The notes under the pieces: model-generated
What the model saw: only the letters and a program-made list of their open reading frames with translations
What the model was told of the DNA's origin: nothing
Databases searched by the model: none
Translations under genes and position numbers: made by a program
From: Hymenolepis diminuta
Lineage: Eukaryota; Platyhelminthes; Cestoda; Cyclophyllidea; Hymenolepididae
Direction of reading: 5' to 3'
Assembly (NCBI GenBank): GCA_900708905.1
Contig: CAADRB010000005.1
Coordinates: forward strand, 6,118,459 to 6,182,458
Length of the DNA stretch: 64,000 bases
Shown: piece by piece, positions 27,201 through 36,016 of the stretch
Layout of the letters: every line of letters starts with the position of its first letter
Numbering within the stretch: position 1 is the first letter of the stretch

Positions 27201-30200
27201 AATAGATTCCGGACATAAATTCTCGGCCCGGATTTCACTTTTAATGTTTGTAACTTGGCACAATTATGCTAAGATGTGATCCAGAAAAAACTCAATCAAT
27301 TTTGAGTTATCTGAGTCCTTTGTAAGTGGATACCAATACGTTACATATGCTTTCAAAGTTTAAATAAAGGCTCTTGACATCCTGACTCCTATTCGGCATC
27401 TCGTGTTTCACTTATTACTAAATTAATTTTTAATATTACAGGTTCAGATGCTACCCTCTAAAAGATCTCATATCATTGGCATAGGTAATGATAATAACTC
27501 TTTTCAGAAAATGAAATATTTCAACACTGGAAGGAATGTTGATTTTGCTGCTGAATCATATGACAGATGAGACACTAAGAGTAGTGTTGATGATGTATTG
27601 CTTATTTTCAAAGTAACTTGCCAAAACTTATTATAAATTAGCTGTTAAAGTGCGCTTTGGTGGCGAGAAACGAGATAACCACACCTAACCTAAAAATGCA
27701 GTCTTTGACACTTATTTGTAACTTGAAATGTAAATCTTTTCCCCATAAATGATAGACGGAATGTAAATGGAATTAAAATTTTAAATTGTATGACAGTGCA
27801 GTGATTGTTTGAGTCTTATAACTCACTGTTTACTTCCAATTAGGGGAATTATTACTTTGGCTGCTGTACAATAGCTCGTCATCACACCTTTTCTTCTCCT
27901 CAGTATGGATTGGAAGGTATAGGACAATCAACAGTAATCAAAATGGTACAACGTTCATTTTGAATGAACTCTATCGTTTTAAAAAGTCATTACTAGTCTC
28001 GACTACCTGCCCTTGGATTTAGTAAGATTCAAATAAATCGAGATGGCGCGAAAAACAACGGAAATAAATCAACCGGTTAACAAGGTTTGAATATCTTGAA
28101 TATGATCTCACCCATGCACTCGAGAGTCAGTTCGTGAAATTCAAATATCAGGACATTATGCAGCAATTGTGTTTCATACAAGAATGTAGACAACTCAATG
28201 CTTTCAAGATTAGGCAAAAATACGAAGATTTCAACGCCTCTTCTTCTCTCCCCTCCGTTTCTATTCTTATTGAACTCGTTTCTCTCGATTAAAACTTTTC
28301 TGTATTCTATTTATTCTGGGAAGAAGGGGCTATTATTGAAGCTCTGCAGTTAGGCACGACCCAGAGTACATACTTGTTCTCAGGATGGAAAATCCGCATC
28401 TCGCACGTGGTCTCCACGACCGCCTGTTACCCCCACAATTAATAAGACGATACTCATAAACCGAGATTTGAAGGTGAGCGCTTGGTTACTCATACTCTAA
28501 TGAATAAATACCGACAACGAGAACTGAAGTAGCTTACAACAAGGTTAAAACCTCAATAAATCATTCTCGCTTACTGAGAACTTGCCGCTAGTTAGAGGAC
28601 TCGGAATAGATATTGACCTCCCATTTCGACGTAAATTATTCCCATCAGCCTCACCGTCCACCTTCTCCGTCGAAGCTCGTGACCTCGCGATGGGTCGATT
28701 ATCCTCGAGACCCTGTCCATCAAACAGAACAAAAAATAAATTGGCTTCATACCCTTTTCTGCTGTTAGCACATCTCGAGTAATGAAACTAAAAGCAAAAA
28801 TGTTGCTTAGGAAATTGTCCAGCGGATGCCAGAAATTCCTCCCCATTTCAAATCGTCATATAAATTGTATTACATATAAGAAAATAATATTTTCCCCAAA
28901 ATAAAATGTAAGATTCTTTATTTTCCACCTTTTAATTCCTGCTTCTTTTAATACCCTTTTATTCGAACGAATTTATTTACATTACGGTTGTAAATGGTGC
29001 AGAATATAAATTGACCTATCGATACATAAACGTGCGTCTTACTTTAATAGTGACTTGCGTCACTTTGTACTGTAGTGTTGTTAAGTCGTATTTGTAACTG
29101 GCGCAATGTCTTAGGGAATCTAAGAGTCGGTTACAGTATCCTATAGAGAAGAGCAGAACACAACAAACCGCATCTGTCTTCATAAAGATAGGGATGATAA
29201 GAATCACCAGACGCATCATCCAACCCAACTTATATTACTCCATCTCGCCAAGGATTTATCCCATTTATAACTTTAGCATCCCCAAATATAACAACAAAAC
29301 CATAATTGAAATGAGAGATGGCAGGTTGCCACTGAAAAAATCATTCTGGTGAAGTCTGGTATGTAATTCAGCTCCTTTTCTTTATTCAGACGAGAAAAAA
29401 ATTAAGAAATATTTTCAAATAAATTTCCACGAGTTTTTCATGACTGACCGTGTCTGGGGTATCTGAGTTTACACTATTTGAACGTGGTGATCACCGACAC
29501 CGCTATCAATTGGGGAAATCTATCCAATTGCTCAGTCAATTCAGGCGATCGTCAGATATGACATCGTCATTTTCAGCTCCCATTATATTCAGGTGTAAAC
29601 TTTCCTCAGCCCCCACTCCGACGTTTCCCGTCTCTACTACATATTTACTCAGCTCTCTAATCTCCAACTCCTACCGGTCGACTGGTGCAATCAGGCCCCT
29701 CAATCAACTCCTCTTTATCTACTATCATTCCTACTTTCTACTTTTGTAGTTCCCTCTCCGTCTGTTAAGTCCCATTAAAGTACTATCATTACTAAATTCT
29801 ATGCCCTGTTTTCACTCTTTGTAGTATTTATTTAATGACCCTAATGAAGGTTATTGACACTAAATGCTCAAATGCGGATGAATTCCATTCAAAATAGTTG
29901 AAGATTACCTGTTTATTTTTATTTACCTGTAAGTGCACTAATCCCCAACAGAGAGGGATGGACTTTGAAAGAGCCATAAAACCCGCCTCAGCGATGTAAT
30001 TGCCGGTGAGATCAATGCGCCGAAGGGCGCGAGGGGAGTCCCCAAGGATTTCAGCCAGGGCGATGGCCCCCTGACAAGCGAGTCCGCAGTTGGCCAGACC
30101 AAGGTAGACGAGACGCTTGCGAGTATAAGCTTGGAGGGCGGAGCGCAGAGCGATCATTCCCTGACACCCTAAGTGGGGATTATCAGACAACTCCAGATGG

Positions 30201-33200
30201 GTGAGGTTGGCAAGGGCTAGGAGACAGGCGGAAAAGTACTTAGCACCAGTAGGACGCAGGCCCGTAGCGGAGAGGTAGATCCGACGCAGATTGCAAACAC
30301 TATCTCTCTGACTGGCTGATTCCTCATTAGCATCATCTGAGGAGGACGGCCGAAGATAATTGGAGGGATAGGTGGGGTGACCAAGAGCATCGGACAACAA
30401 TCGATAGCCTTCATCCTAAAATTACAACAGAACAACAGGTATCTATCATGAGTTTGGGGATGATACGGCTAAGTAACCGTCTCCTCGCTATTTAGTTCCC
30501 AAAATATTCCTTCCACGCACTACAACCAGTCTTCCGGGCATCCATAATTTAGAACTACTTTAAAACTTCATTTTAAGATAACTATATTGTGAAGAAAGAA
30601 GCTAAGGGCATCTGATGGAGAAGCTTCAAATAATGTGCATCGGCGGGTCTCGCCACACCAAATAACATCACTATATCAAGATGAATCATAATAATGCGAC
30701 ATACCCCAAGATCATTGTGACTAAGATCGATAACTTGGAGATTTGGATGATACCTCAGCAAAGGGGCAAGAATTTCGATATCGTGGGGACCAATACGATT
30801 AGCATTCAGCCGCAAATCTCGGAGATGGCCCGCCAAACGGATAGCTGCGGCAATATCAGCCAGCGCGGCCCCGTGGATGCCCGTCTCCCCCAGATGCAGT
30901 CCACGAAGACACAGGGGTGGAAGGCGTTGAAGGGCGCCCGAAATAGTGTTCACCTCCGCTGGCGTGGCAAAGCTCTTTGAAATAAAAGCGTTGAAGGTGA
31001 GTTGGAATGCTTCAGAGTCTTCTTCAGCGTCACGAGCCGAGTCTGGATTCACAGGCTCCTGACCCGAACATGTTGCAAGGAAATCGATTACAACTTTTCG
31101 CGCCTCGTTGCGTTGCAGGGTTATCGCTCGGCGAAGGTGCTTAACATCCTCCACTAACAGTGGAATCCCACGAATATCAAGCCATGTCAATGAGGTATAC
31201 TTTAAAATAGAAGGAAGAAAGAGTGTATATTAGGCTGCGAACCGCAAAAGGTATAGCTTATCACCACCCTGTGGCGTGATCAGATTGCAAATTTAAAAAA
31301 TAGTATTGAAGGATGATTCCCTATGCATTTCTAAAATTACTCTTTATTCGCATTCCCTTATGGTAATACTTCTGTTTTTCATTCACGAAGCCGCAGTGAC
31401 GTCTTTATGTCTCTTGACTCAGCCTCCATCCGTAATGTCTGGACAAGCTTATCGATTCCTCCTTTTCCTATAACTTTCTCATCCCATCTGAAAGTACATC
31501 TAAACTTATACCCTCAGGCGGGTCCTTGCCCAAGTGACTTGAGGGATGAATCTGTCATCACTAATCCGAGACCTAATTAACTCGACCTCAAACAGTGATG
31601 CCTGAGGCGTTTGACCCTACCGTAACCTGAAGCACTCTTTGAAAAACCATCGTGTCCTCAAGTGGTTTATTTCAATTATCGGAATAAGCTATTTAAGTGG
31701 TCCTAGAGGGAGCTTTACGAGAATTAAGCCTTCGGAACCATTCCACCTGCTTATGCTACCTCCTTTCTATAACCGTCCCGTTTCATTAGAAGCACACCTA
31801 CACTTATGTTCTCACCAGCTTCCTTGCTCAAGTGACTCACGTAAACTGCTACTGTATTCCCACGCAGACATACGCTTGTCATACACCTACTCCTGCGATG
31901 CCTTCTAGCTGCCTTCGTTCCTCAACTCTCTCTTGCCCTCTGGAACTCATTGTGGCTCGTTCAATATATTTTGGTCTGATCAACCGTTAGTGCTCTGCTA
32001 GCCCTTATTCAAACAGCTACAAATTGGTGACTGTTGTTAGTTTTCAGTCTTAAATTGTTACCGTAATTGCAACAGACTCGTAAATTATCCTTGTGTTTCC
32101 ACACACACGCTTGTCATGCATCGGCTCCTACGCTTCCTTCTCATTGCCTTTGTTCCCCATCTCTCGCTTACTCATTTGAATCCTCAGTAGTTTGGTCAAT
32201 ACATTTTGGCCTAGTCGGCTCTAAAACCGTTGGAGCTATTGTTAGTCATTAGCTACAGTCTTAACTTCTACAATCAAGATCTGGTTCATTAGTTCCTACA
32301 ATTTACTACAAATTGGGGACCTCGGTTCTTGCTAGCTCTTATGATTTGCTACAATATAAAGCGACTCATTTCAAGCGACACAGTTTTGTGGCAACAATAT
32401 TTCTGATGACCTAGCTATATTTTAACTTCACTTCGTTCAATGATTCATAATCTATAAACCGACCTTCCCACGCTAACACCGGCGTTTTAGGCTATATTCT
32501 GATAATCAGTCAATTTCAACTTATTAGTCTTAAGGCTGTAGCTATTTTCTTTTCTTTCCCGAAATATAAAGAATCTGAAACTGTTTTTGTCTCCTCTCCG
32601 TCGTGGCAGTCAAATTTGTAAGGTTGAGGACAATAACTTAGTGCTTCTGTTCTACGTTAGCGACTTCTAAGGCAGAGCCCATTCTGCAATTTCTCCAACC
32701 GAAAATCACTTAATGTAAGTGATCTGAATAATCAAGTATCGATCTAAAGATTGAAGACTGAATGCGGAGAACATGAAAACACTAAGTTGGGTTGATTTTT
32801 TTAAGAATGAACGGCATAACCACAGTTAACGTTATTCTTCGATTTATCTTAGTTTTATCCCCACAGGATATTTAGCACCGCTTCGCACATACTAAAACCC
32901 ATCCTTCCTTCTCTCTTCTAAAACAGGTATCTATGATGTCTCGAACTATGCTAAGATGATGACCATTCAGAGTCAATATAGTCTTTGTGTAACCTCATTC
33001 CATGCAGGCTCCTCTCAATCAACCTAATCCCTTGTTTGTTGTTGTTACATGGACTGGCCTATAACCCCGCCAGATGTGGTTGTTAACCCCCACTTACCAT
33101 CCTTACATGGTTATACAGTTTGCGATTTGCATTTCATAAAACTTGTACTATACCGTACAGACGTCTTCTCCTTGGCTTCTTATTTTCTATAAAATTAAAT

Positions 33201-35986
33201 TGAAGGGTAAATCCCTATGCCTTATCAAAATTTTACCTAGGTCATCACCAATCTCTGATACCTGATTATCTCGATCCCACAGTGGTACCTGAAGTATTTG
33301 ACCCTGCTGCAACCTCAAGTTCTCAGTAGAGAACCATCGTGCTCTCAGATTGCTTATTCTAATTAGCGGAATAATCTAATTAAGTGGTCCTTGAATGAGC
33401 GGCGCTAGTGTTCAGTTACCCAGATCAGCAGAGTCCGAAGCCATTCCATCTGCTTATGCTACGCCTATCTGTAATACTATATAAAATTCCCATTTAAAAA
33501 CAAACCGGGGAGGGGGGAAGGGGGGAGGAAGAGGGTAGGGGAGGCAAACACACGCATCATTTATCGGCACTTACGCTTCCCTCTCAGCCCTCTTTTACTC
33601 TCTGGAATCCTCATCATGAACAGTCGTTTGCTTTTGCTAGCTGCCAGCCCTTAGTGGTTACTCCAACGAACTAGTGACCCTGTGAGCATTCACCCTTCTG
33701 ATTAACAAGTGACTATTTCTACAAGGTCTACCTAGTATTGCAGCATGCCACATCCTCTAGCTCCTAGCTATCTTGTTTGAGATGAAGCCAGGAAAAGGAA
33801 TGGCTTAGCTACACTGAGGATTGCTAATAAAAATATGAGGTCTGATGACTAATAAAGAAAAAATAATTTTAAGATTTTATGGTATTTACTAAGGCGATAT
33901 GACTTACTTTAGAGATGAAATTGCCGATAACTCTGATTCCATTGCTCCCAATTCTCTTATTCCGTGCGAGACAGAGTTCACTACAGGGTCTGTAGTAATC
34001 TAGTACCTCCAAAAGACCGAGCAGCGTCTGCAAATTTACGAAAACATTTAGGTCATAAGCAACACTTTTAAGTCCAATTTGCGTAAAAACACTTCAATAA
34101 AAATCAGAATATGTGCTGTACGATATAATAACAGAGAGAAGAAAAGAATCATCAGATGCATCCGCTGTTCAAAACTTTGGAATTTGAGACACGGAATTGA
34201 TCTGATTATAATTCTTTAATTACTCCCGGAATCACATGAAGCAAACTCCTGATAACACTCCAGATAACCGCTCTCCGTTGATCAAAATAACCAGAAACGC
34301 GGCCAAAGAATCAATATGTCGGTTCAAGAATAAAATCGAAAAACAAAGGACCGAGATCAACGGATTTCTTCAACGTAGAAGACACAGATGGTTAAAACGC
34401 CAGATTTCAGGATTTCATTTGCAATATTGAAATTAAAACTCACCACAAACTCTTTTGAGAAAGCAGTAGCACAAATTTTTCTGATTAAACATTTCAAATC
34501 CGAATCTCAATACCCACGGTATGTCCCTATAGTTATGCATCCGTTTTTCAAATTAGTATAACAATAAAAAAACGGACATTATTATGATAAAAAAACAAAA
34601 GACCTCTAACAGGACCAGACATCTAGAAAACATCGTAGAAAAACACCAGCAACTTAGTTATTATCGTCCTCGAAGAAGACGAAAATTTACCTGTGCATTG
34701 TGGAATTAATTGGACAAATACAAATCACCATCGCTGCTACAGGAAAATTTTTTGAAAGATGCGAAAATGTTTCCTTTTTGAAATAATTTCGAATTCAACA
34801 GATTTATAATATTGATAAGATTTGGAATGGTTCGTGTTAAATTATTAAGCCCATTAAATAAAAGGCCGCCTCAAATATATGTAACATTCAATATTGCATT
34901 TACAAAGGAGAAAAAACTAGATCAAGAAACATGGACATCCTGATTCTAAAAACAATACTTTCAGCGGTTGAAATTGCCTAGTCCATAAGGCATTCATGAC
35001 TCGGGTACTTGGGAGTATTCCGTTTAGCTACAGAGGGGTCTTATGGAGGTAGGAGCTATTAGTTCCTATGACCAAAAGTTTGTACTCGTCTGCCTTTACG
35101 AAATCCGCTTTTCACAAACCAGTTTATATTCACTGATTAAAGAAGGCATTCATGCAAATCCACTAATTTCAAAAGACTGATGCTATTAGGTAATATAAGT
35201 AGCAATTACCAACTAATACACTTTCTTTTGATGGTCCATGTAAAGGACTTGCATAGATTATGGAAAGAAATCCTAACTACCTAAACCGTTTAAATCACGA
35301 AAAGAAAAAAAATTCCACGACTTCTCCGCCTATTCATCTAAAAGATTACTACTACACTGGTAAATTCGATTATTACTATTAGTGATAATAAAATTGACTG
35401 AAACAACCGAAATGAGTTAAATGCGCTTACCTTATCAGTGAGATTAGTATTCTCAAAACTAAAATGATATGCCTCGCAGTATTTAAAAATCTCCTCAAGA
35501 GCCTCGATATCCTCTTTGCATAGTTGAGTACCCTTGAGTGTGATGGCCGGGATTTTGGTTTTGGTGAGAGGAGTAGTGATCTTCTATCAGATAAATATAT
35601 TACTGAGCTAAATATACAGTAGTGTGCGTTAAAAGTATGAAGATATCACTTACTGAGAGCTGTTCAATAACGGTAGAAAGTGGGGGACGGTTTATTTTAA
35701 GACAGGCTTCTGCATATTTATCAATGATAACATGATTAGGGGTATTTCGATCTGTATGTACGAAAAAAATGTCAACAAGTTTTTCTACTAATTAGAATTA
35801 ATTATAAGAGGAGAACTAACCAATACACCAAGCTTCAGCAACATTCGAAAATTCGGTGACTAATTTATCGTCTTCGGCGAAACGGACACATTTCTGATGT
35901 TGAGAACCAGAGAGGTCGAATCCTGGGACGTTTAAAGTTCTGGCTTCTGGGGAGTTGGCTTCATCAATACTCGCTCCAGACAACAT
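11978..35986 (-). CDS. PPP1R37: PPP1R37-like leucine-rich PP1 regulatory subunit
   Basis: Eight exons read on the minus strand: 35986-35821 (exon begins at 36016), 35751-35654, 35583-35431, 34027-33908, 31199-30705, 30415-29927, 23622-23405 and 12293-11978. All junctions are GT-AG and in phase, giving 2,055 nt and about 684 aa, close to human PPP1R37 (about 690). Residues 32-36 (KCVRF) form the canonical RVxF docking motif for protein phosphatase 1, as in the vertebrate N-terminus (KRVTF). Leucine-rich repeats follow (LTWLDIRGIPLL, LRDLRLNANRIGPHDIEIL, LTHLELSDNPHLGCQGM, LVYLGLANCGLACQGAIALA, LRRIDLTGNYIAEAGFMAL), then a helical segment (IHTIHLQLAANLDRHLV) that matches the vertebrate post-LRR helix, and an acidic, Ser/Glu-rich tail. 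It is inferred to bind and restrain PP1. Introns lengthen from 69 nt to 11.1 kb. The ATG at 35986 is the first in its exon; an upstream exon cannot be excluded. The last exon is less certain (see separate entry). Confidence 0.85.
12310..14300. other. Proposed 11-kb intron, outer part; repeats only
   Basis: No exon is supported. 12959-13207 is C/T-rich with short blocks recalling dispersed family A (TCCATCCTCTCTCCCTTGAATC). The remainder is AT-rich sequence with no visible gene. Confidence 0.35.
14309..14640 (+). repeat. Dispersed repeat family D, copy 1
   Basis: This is a close match, in the same orientation, to 60299-60645: shared blocks include GACATGAAGATGCATAGTTT, GAAGATGTCTTTCTTGAAAA, GGAGCTTGAGTTCCAACTTG, GTTGTCAAGACAACAACTGG and CTTGCAGCTTCATGATC. 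Over about 330 bp I count only scattered substitutions. A partial third copy lies inverted at 20827-20974, where it abuts the run of Ns. The central GTTGTC-AA-GACAAC is a perfect 6-bp hairpin. Confidence 0.75.
14641..17471. other. Proposed intron interior; possible inverted-repeat element at 15450-16320
   Basis: No exon is supported. 15455-15530 (TTAGCGATAACTCGGC...ACTCGGTTCTCTCGCCC) is partly complementary to 16215-16310 (GGGAGAGGGTGACTACACGACTCGG...GAGTTATCGCG). This suggests a roughly 860-bp element with imperfect inverted ends. 16160-16345 also resembles 55325-55560. Further on, 16900-17470 is plain AT-rich sequence. The left arm of the large inverted duplication may begin before 17472, but its partner would lie beyond the window. 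Confidence 0.35.
17472..20974 (+). repeat. Left arm (outer part) of a large inverted duplication
   Basis: Reverse complement of 60498-64000: paired coordinates always sum to 81,472. Every place checked is identical, including the (GA)7 microsatellite at about 19310-19324 and the purine run at 19290-19335. The arm contains one family A repeat (18232-18836), a tRNA-like stretch with a B-box-like GAGTTCAAATC at 17604-17614, and short open frames (17937-18119, 18247-18489, 20505-20699) that are duplicated simply because the DNA is. None looks like a conserved protein. The arm stops at the run of Ns. Confidence 0.95.
18232..18836 (-). repeat. Dispersed repeat family A (LTR/TRIM-like), left-arm copy
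   Basis: On the minus strand this reads like the copies at 31330, 38870 and 40970: CTCTTTATTGGCATTC, CACGAAGCCGCAGTGA, CCTATCGATTCCGCCC, then CAGCTACAAATTGGTGACTG near its end. The TTGGTGAC element resembles a retroelement primer-binding site adjoining an LTR end. Its mirror copy is 62636-63240. No coding capacity. Confidence 0.55.
20975..21024. other. Assembly gap (50 N)
   Basis: A run of exactly 50 Ns. The matching right arm has 2,709 bp (57789-60497) between the positions that correspond to the two sides, so the true gap is probably about 2.7 kb if both arms are real. The gap begins inside a family D repeat, at the GTTGTC/GACAAC hairpin. Confidence 0.98.
21025..22890 (+). repeat. Left arm (inner part) of the large inverted duplication
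   Basis: Reverse complement of 55923-57788, with paired coordinates summing to 78,813. It is nearly identical; one difference seen is TTAAAGCC near 22847 against TTATAGCC in the partner. Identity ends sharply at 22890/55923. The left copy then has 141 extra bases (22891-23031), after which a weaker match resumes for about 50 bp (TTATTGCTTCTTTTAATGG). No gene is evident. Confidence 0.93.
23095..23165 (+). repeat. Short direct repeat of a left-arm segment
   Basis: GTCGATGAAGATGACGATTA...CTGGTTCGA...GGGAAATGG here parallels 20503-20570 (GTCGATGAAGGTGACGATTA...TTGGTTCGA...GGGAAATAG) in the same orientation, about 75-80% by eye. It is probably a piece of a dispersed element. Confidence 0.45.
23623..25789. 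other. PPP1R37-like intron 6 (part); nothing recognised
   Basis: This is the downstream part of a 6.3-kb intron (29926-23623). It is AT-rich, with no exon-like open frame flanked by splice sites. 25450-25560 and 24620-24820 contain short frames without motifs. Confidence 0.45.
25790..26110 (+). repeat. Dispersed repeat family B, copy 2
   Basis: Blocks shared with 5750-6110 and 27990-28290: CAAATGAATTGAGGTGGC, GGAATTAAATCAGCGGGTCA, CAAGCTCTGGATTTCGCAG, GATGTAATCTCACGTATG, and TTTGATGTCCTGGTTTTAG followed by TTTCATGACTTAGTGA. It lies inside intron 6 of the PPP1R37-like gene. Confidence 0.55.
26111..27109. other. Intronic; nothing firm
   Basis: A 69-codon open frame (26570-26779, +) is notable only because it is unusually hydrophilic and begins soon after a stop-rich stretch. 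It has no splice context or motif I recognise. The rest is AT-rich. Confidence 0.3.
27110..27440 (+). repeat. Dispersed repeat family B, copy 3
   Basis: A more diverged copy: CAAATAAATTAACTGGTTAG, AAGGTCTGAATATAACG, a TTTAAATAAAGGCTCTTGAC block and ATCCTGACTCCTATTCGGC near the end. Same order and orientation as copies 2 and 4. Confidence 0.45.
27441..27989. other. Intronic; nothing recognised
   Basis: AT-rich spacer between two family B copies. No open frame of interest. Confidence 0.35.
27990..28290 (+). repeat. Dispersed repeat family B, copy 4
   Basis: CGACTACCTGCCCTTGGATT, CAAATAAATCGAGATGGCGC, GAAATAAATCAACCGGTTAA, CAAGGTTTGAATATC and TATGATCTCACCCATGCAC follow the order of copy 2. The 3' blocks are degraded. 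Confidence 0.5.
28291..29926. other. Intron 6 of the PPP1R37-like gene, first part
   Basis: Contains the donor of intron 6 (GTAAAT at 29926-29921). Frames at 28582-28846 and 29450-29749 are moderately long but have no motif, no splice signals and no similarity I recognise. 28915-29000 (TTTTCCACCTTTTAATTCCTGCTTCTTTTA...) resembles 38440-38500, a small dispersed repeat in the same orientation. Confidence 0.35.
31330..32060 (+). repeat. Dispersed repeat family A (LTR/TRIM-like), copy 1
   Basis: Starts with CTCTTTATTCGCATTCCCTT and continues with CACGAAGCCGCAGTGACGTC, CTTATCGATTCCTCC and GGTCCTTGCCCAAGTGACTT. An internal module (31550-31770) is shared with 33240-33480. A C/T-rich block and ATTTTGGTCTGATCAACCG follow, then ACAGCTACAAATTGGTGACTG at 32013-32033. 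The TTGGTGAC string is what a retroelement primer-binding site next to an LTR end often looks like. There is no coding region. It sits in intron 4 of the PPP1R37-like gene. Confidence 0.55.
32070..32400 (+). repeat. Family A, partial second copy in tandem
   Basis: Repeats the 3' half of copy 1: CACACACGCTTGTCATGCATC, TCCTACGCTTCCTTCTCATT, TTTGAATCCTCAGTAGTTTGG, TACATTTTGGCCTAGTCGGC and CTACAAATTGGGGACC at about 32307-32322. It is directly downstream of copy 1, so it is either a tandem duplication or a two-LTR arrangement with little between. Confidence 0.45.
32401..33199. other. Intron 4 of the PPP1R37-like gene; nothing recognised
   Basis: AT-rich, no open frame of note, no repeat I could match with confidence. 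Confidence 0.35.
33200..33760 (+). repeat. Family A, copy 3, with G-rich tract
   Basis: 33240-33480 repeats the internal module of copy 1 (GTCATCACCAATCTC, GTATTTGACCCTGCTGCAAC, GAACCATCGTGCTCTCA, AAGTGGTCCTTGAATGAG, CCATTCCATCTGCTTATGCT). 33507-33544 is a G-rich insertion (separate entry). The family-typical C/T block and a TAGTGACCCTGTGAGCATTC string near 33672 follow, matching the 41429 string in copy 5. Confidence 0.5.
33507..33544 (+). other. G-quadruplex-forming tract
   Basis: Five G runs of at least three (GGGG-A-GGGGGG-AA-GGGGGG-AGGAAGA-GGG-TA-GGGG) within 38 bp on the plus strand meet the usual quadruplex pattern. The tract lies within intron 4 of the minus-strand PPP1R37-like gene, so the G-rich strand is the template strand and the RNA would be C-rich. 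Confidence 0.75.
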
Positions 35987-36016
35987 TCGTTTACTTCCGC
36001 GGAAGTGGAAAACTAT

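Noticed and set aside
30681..30980. 99-codon plus-strand frame
   Set aside because: Shadow of PPP1R37-like exon 5.
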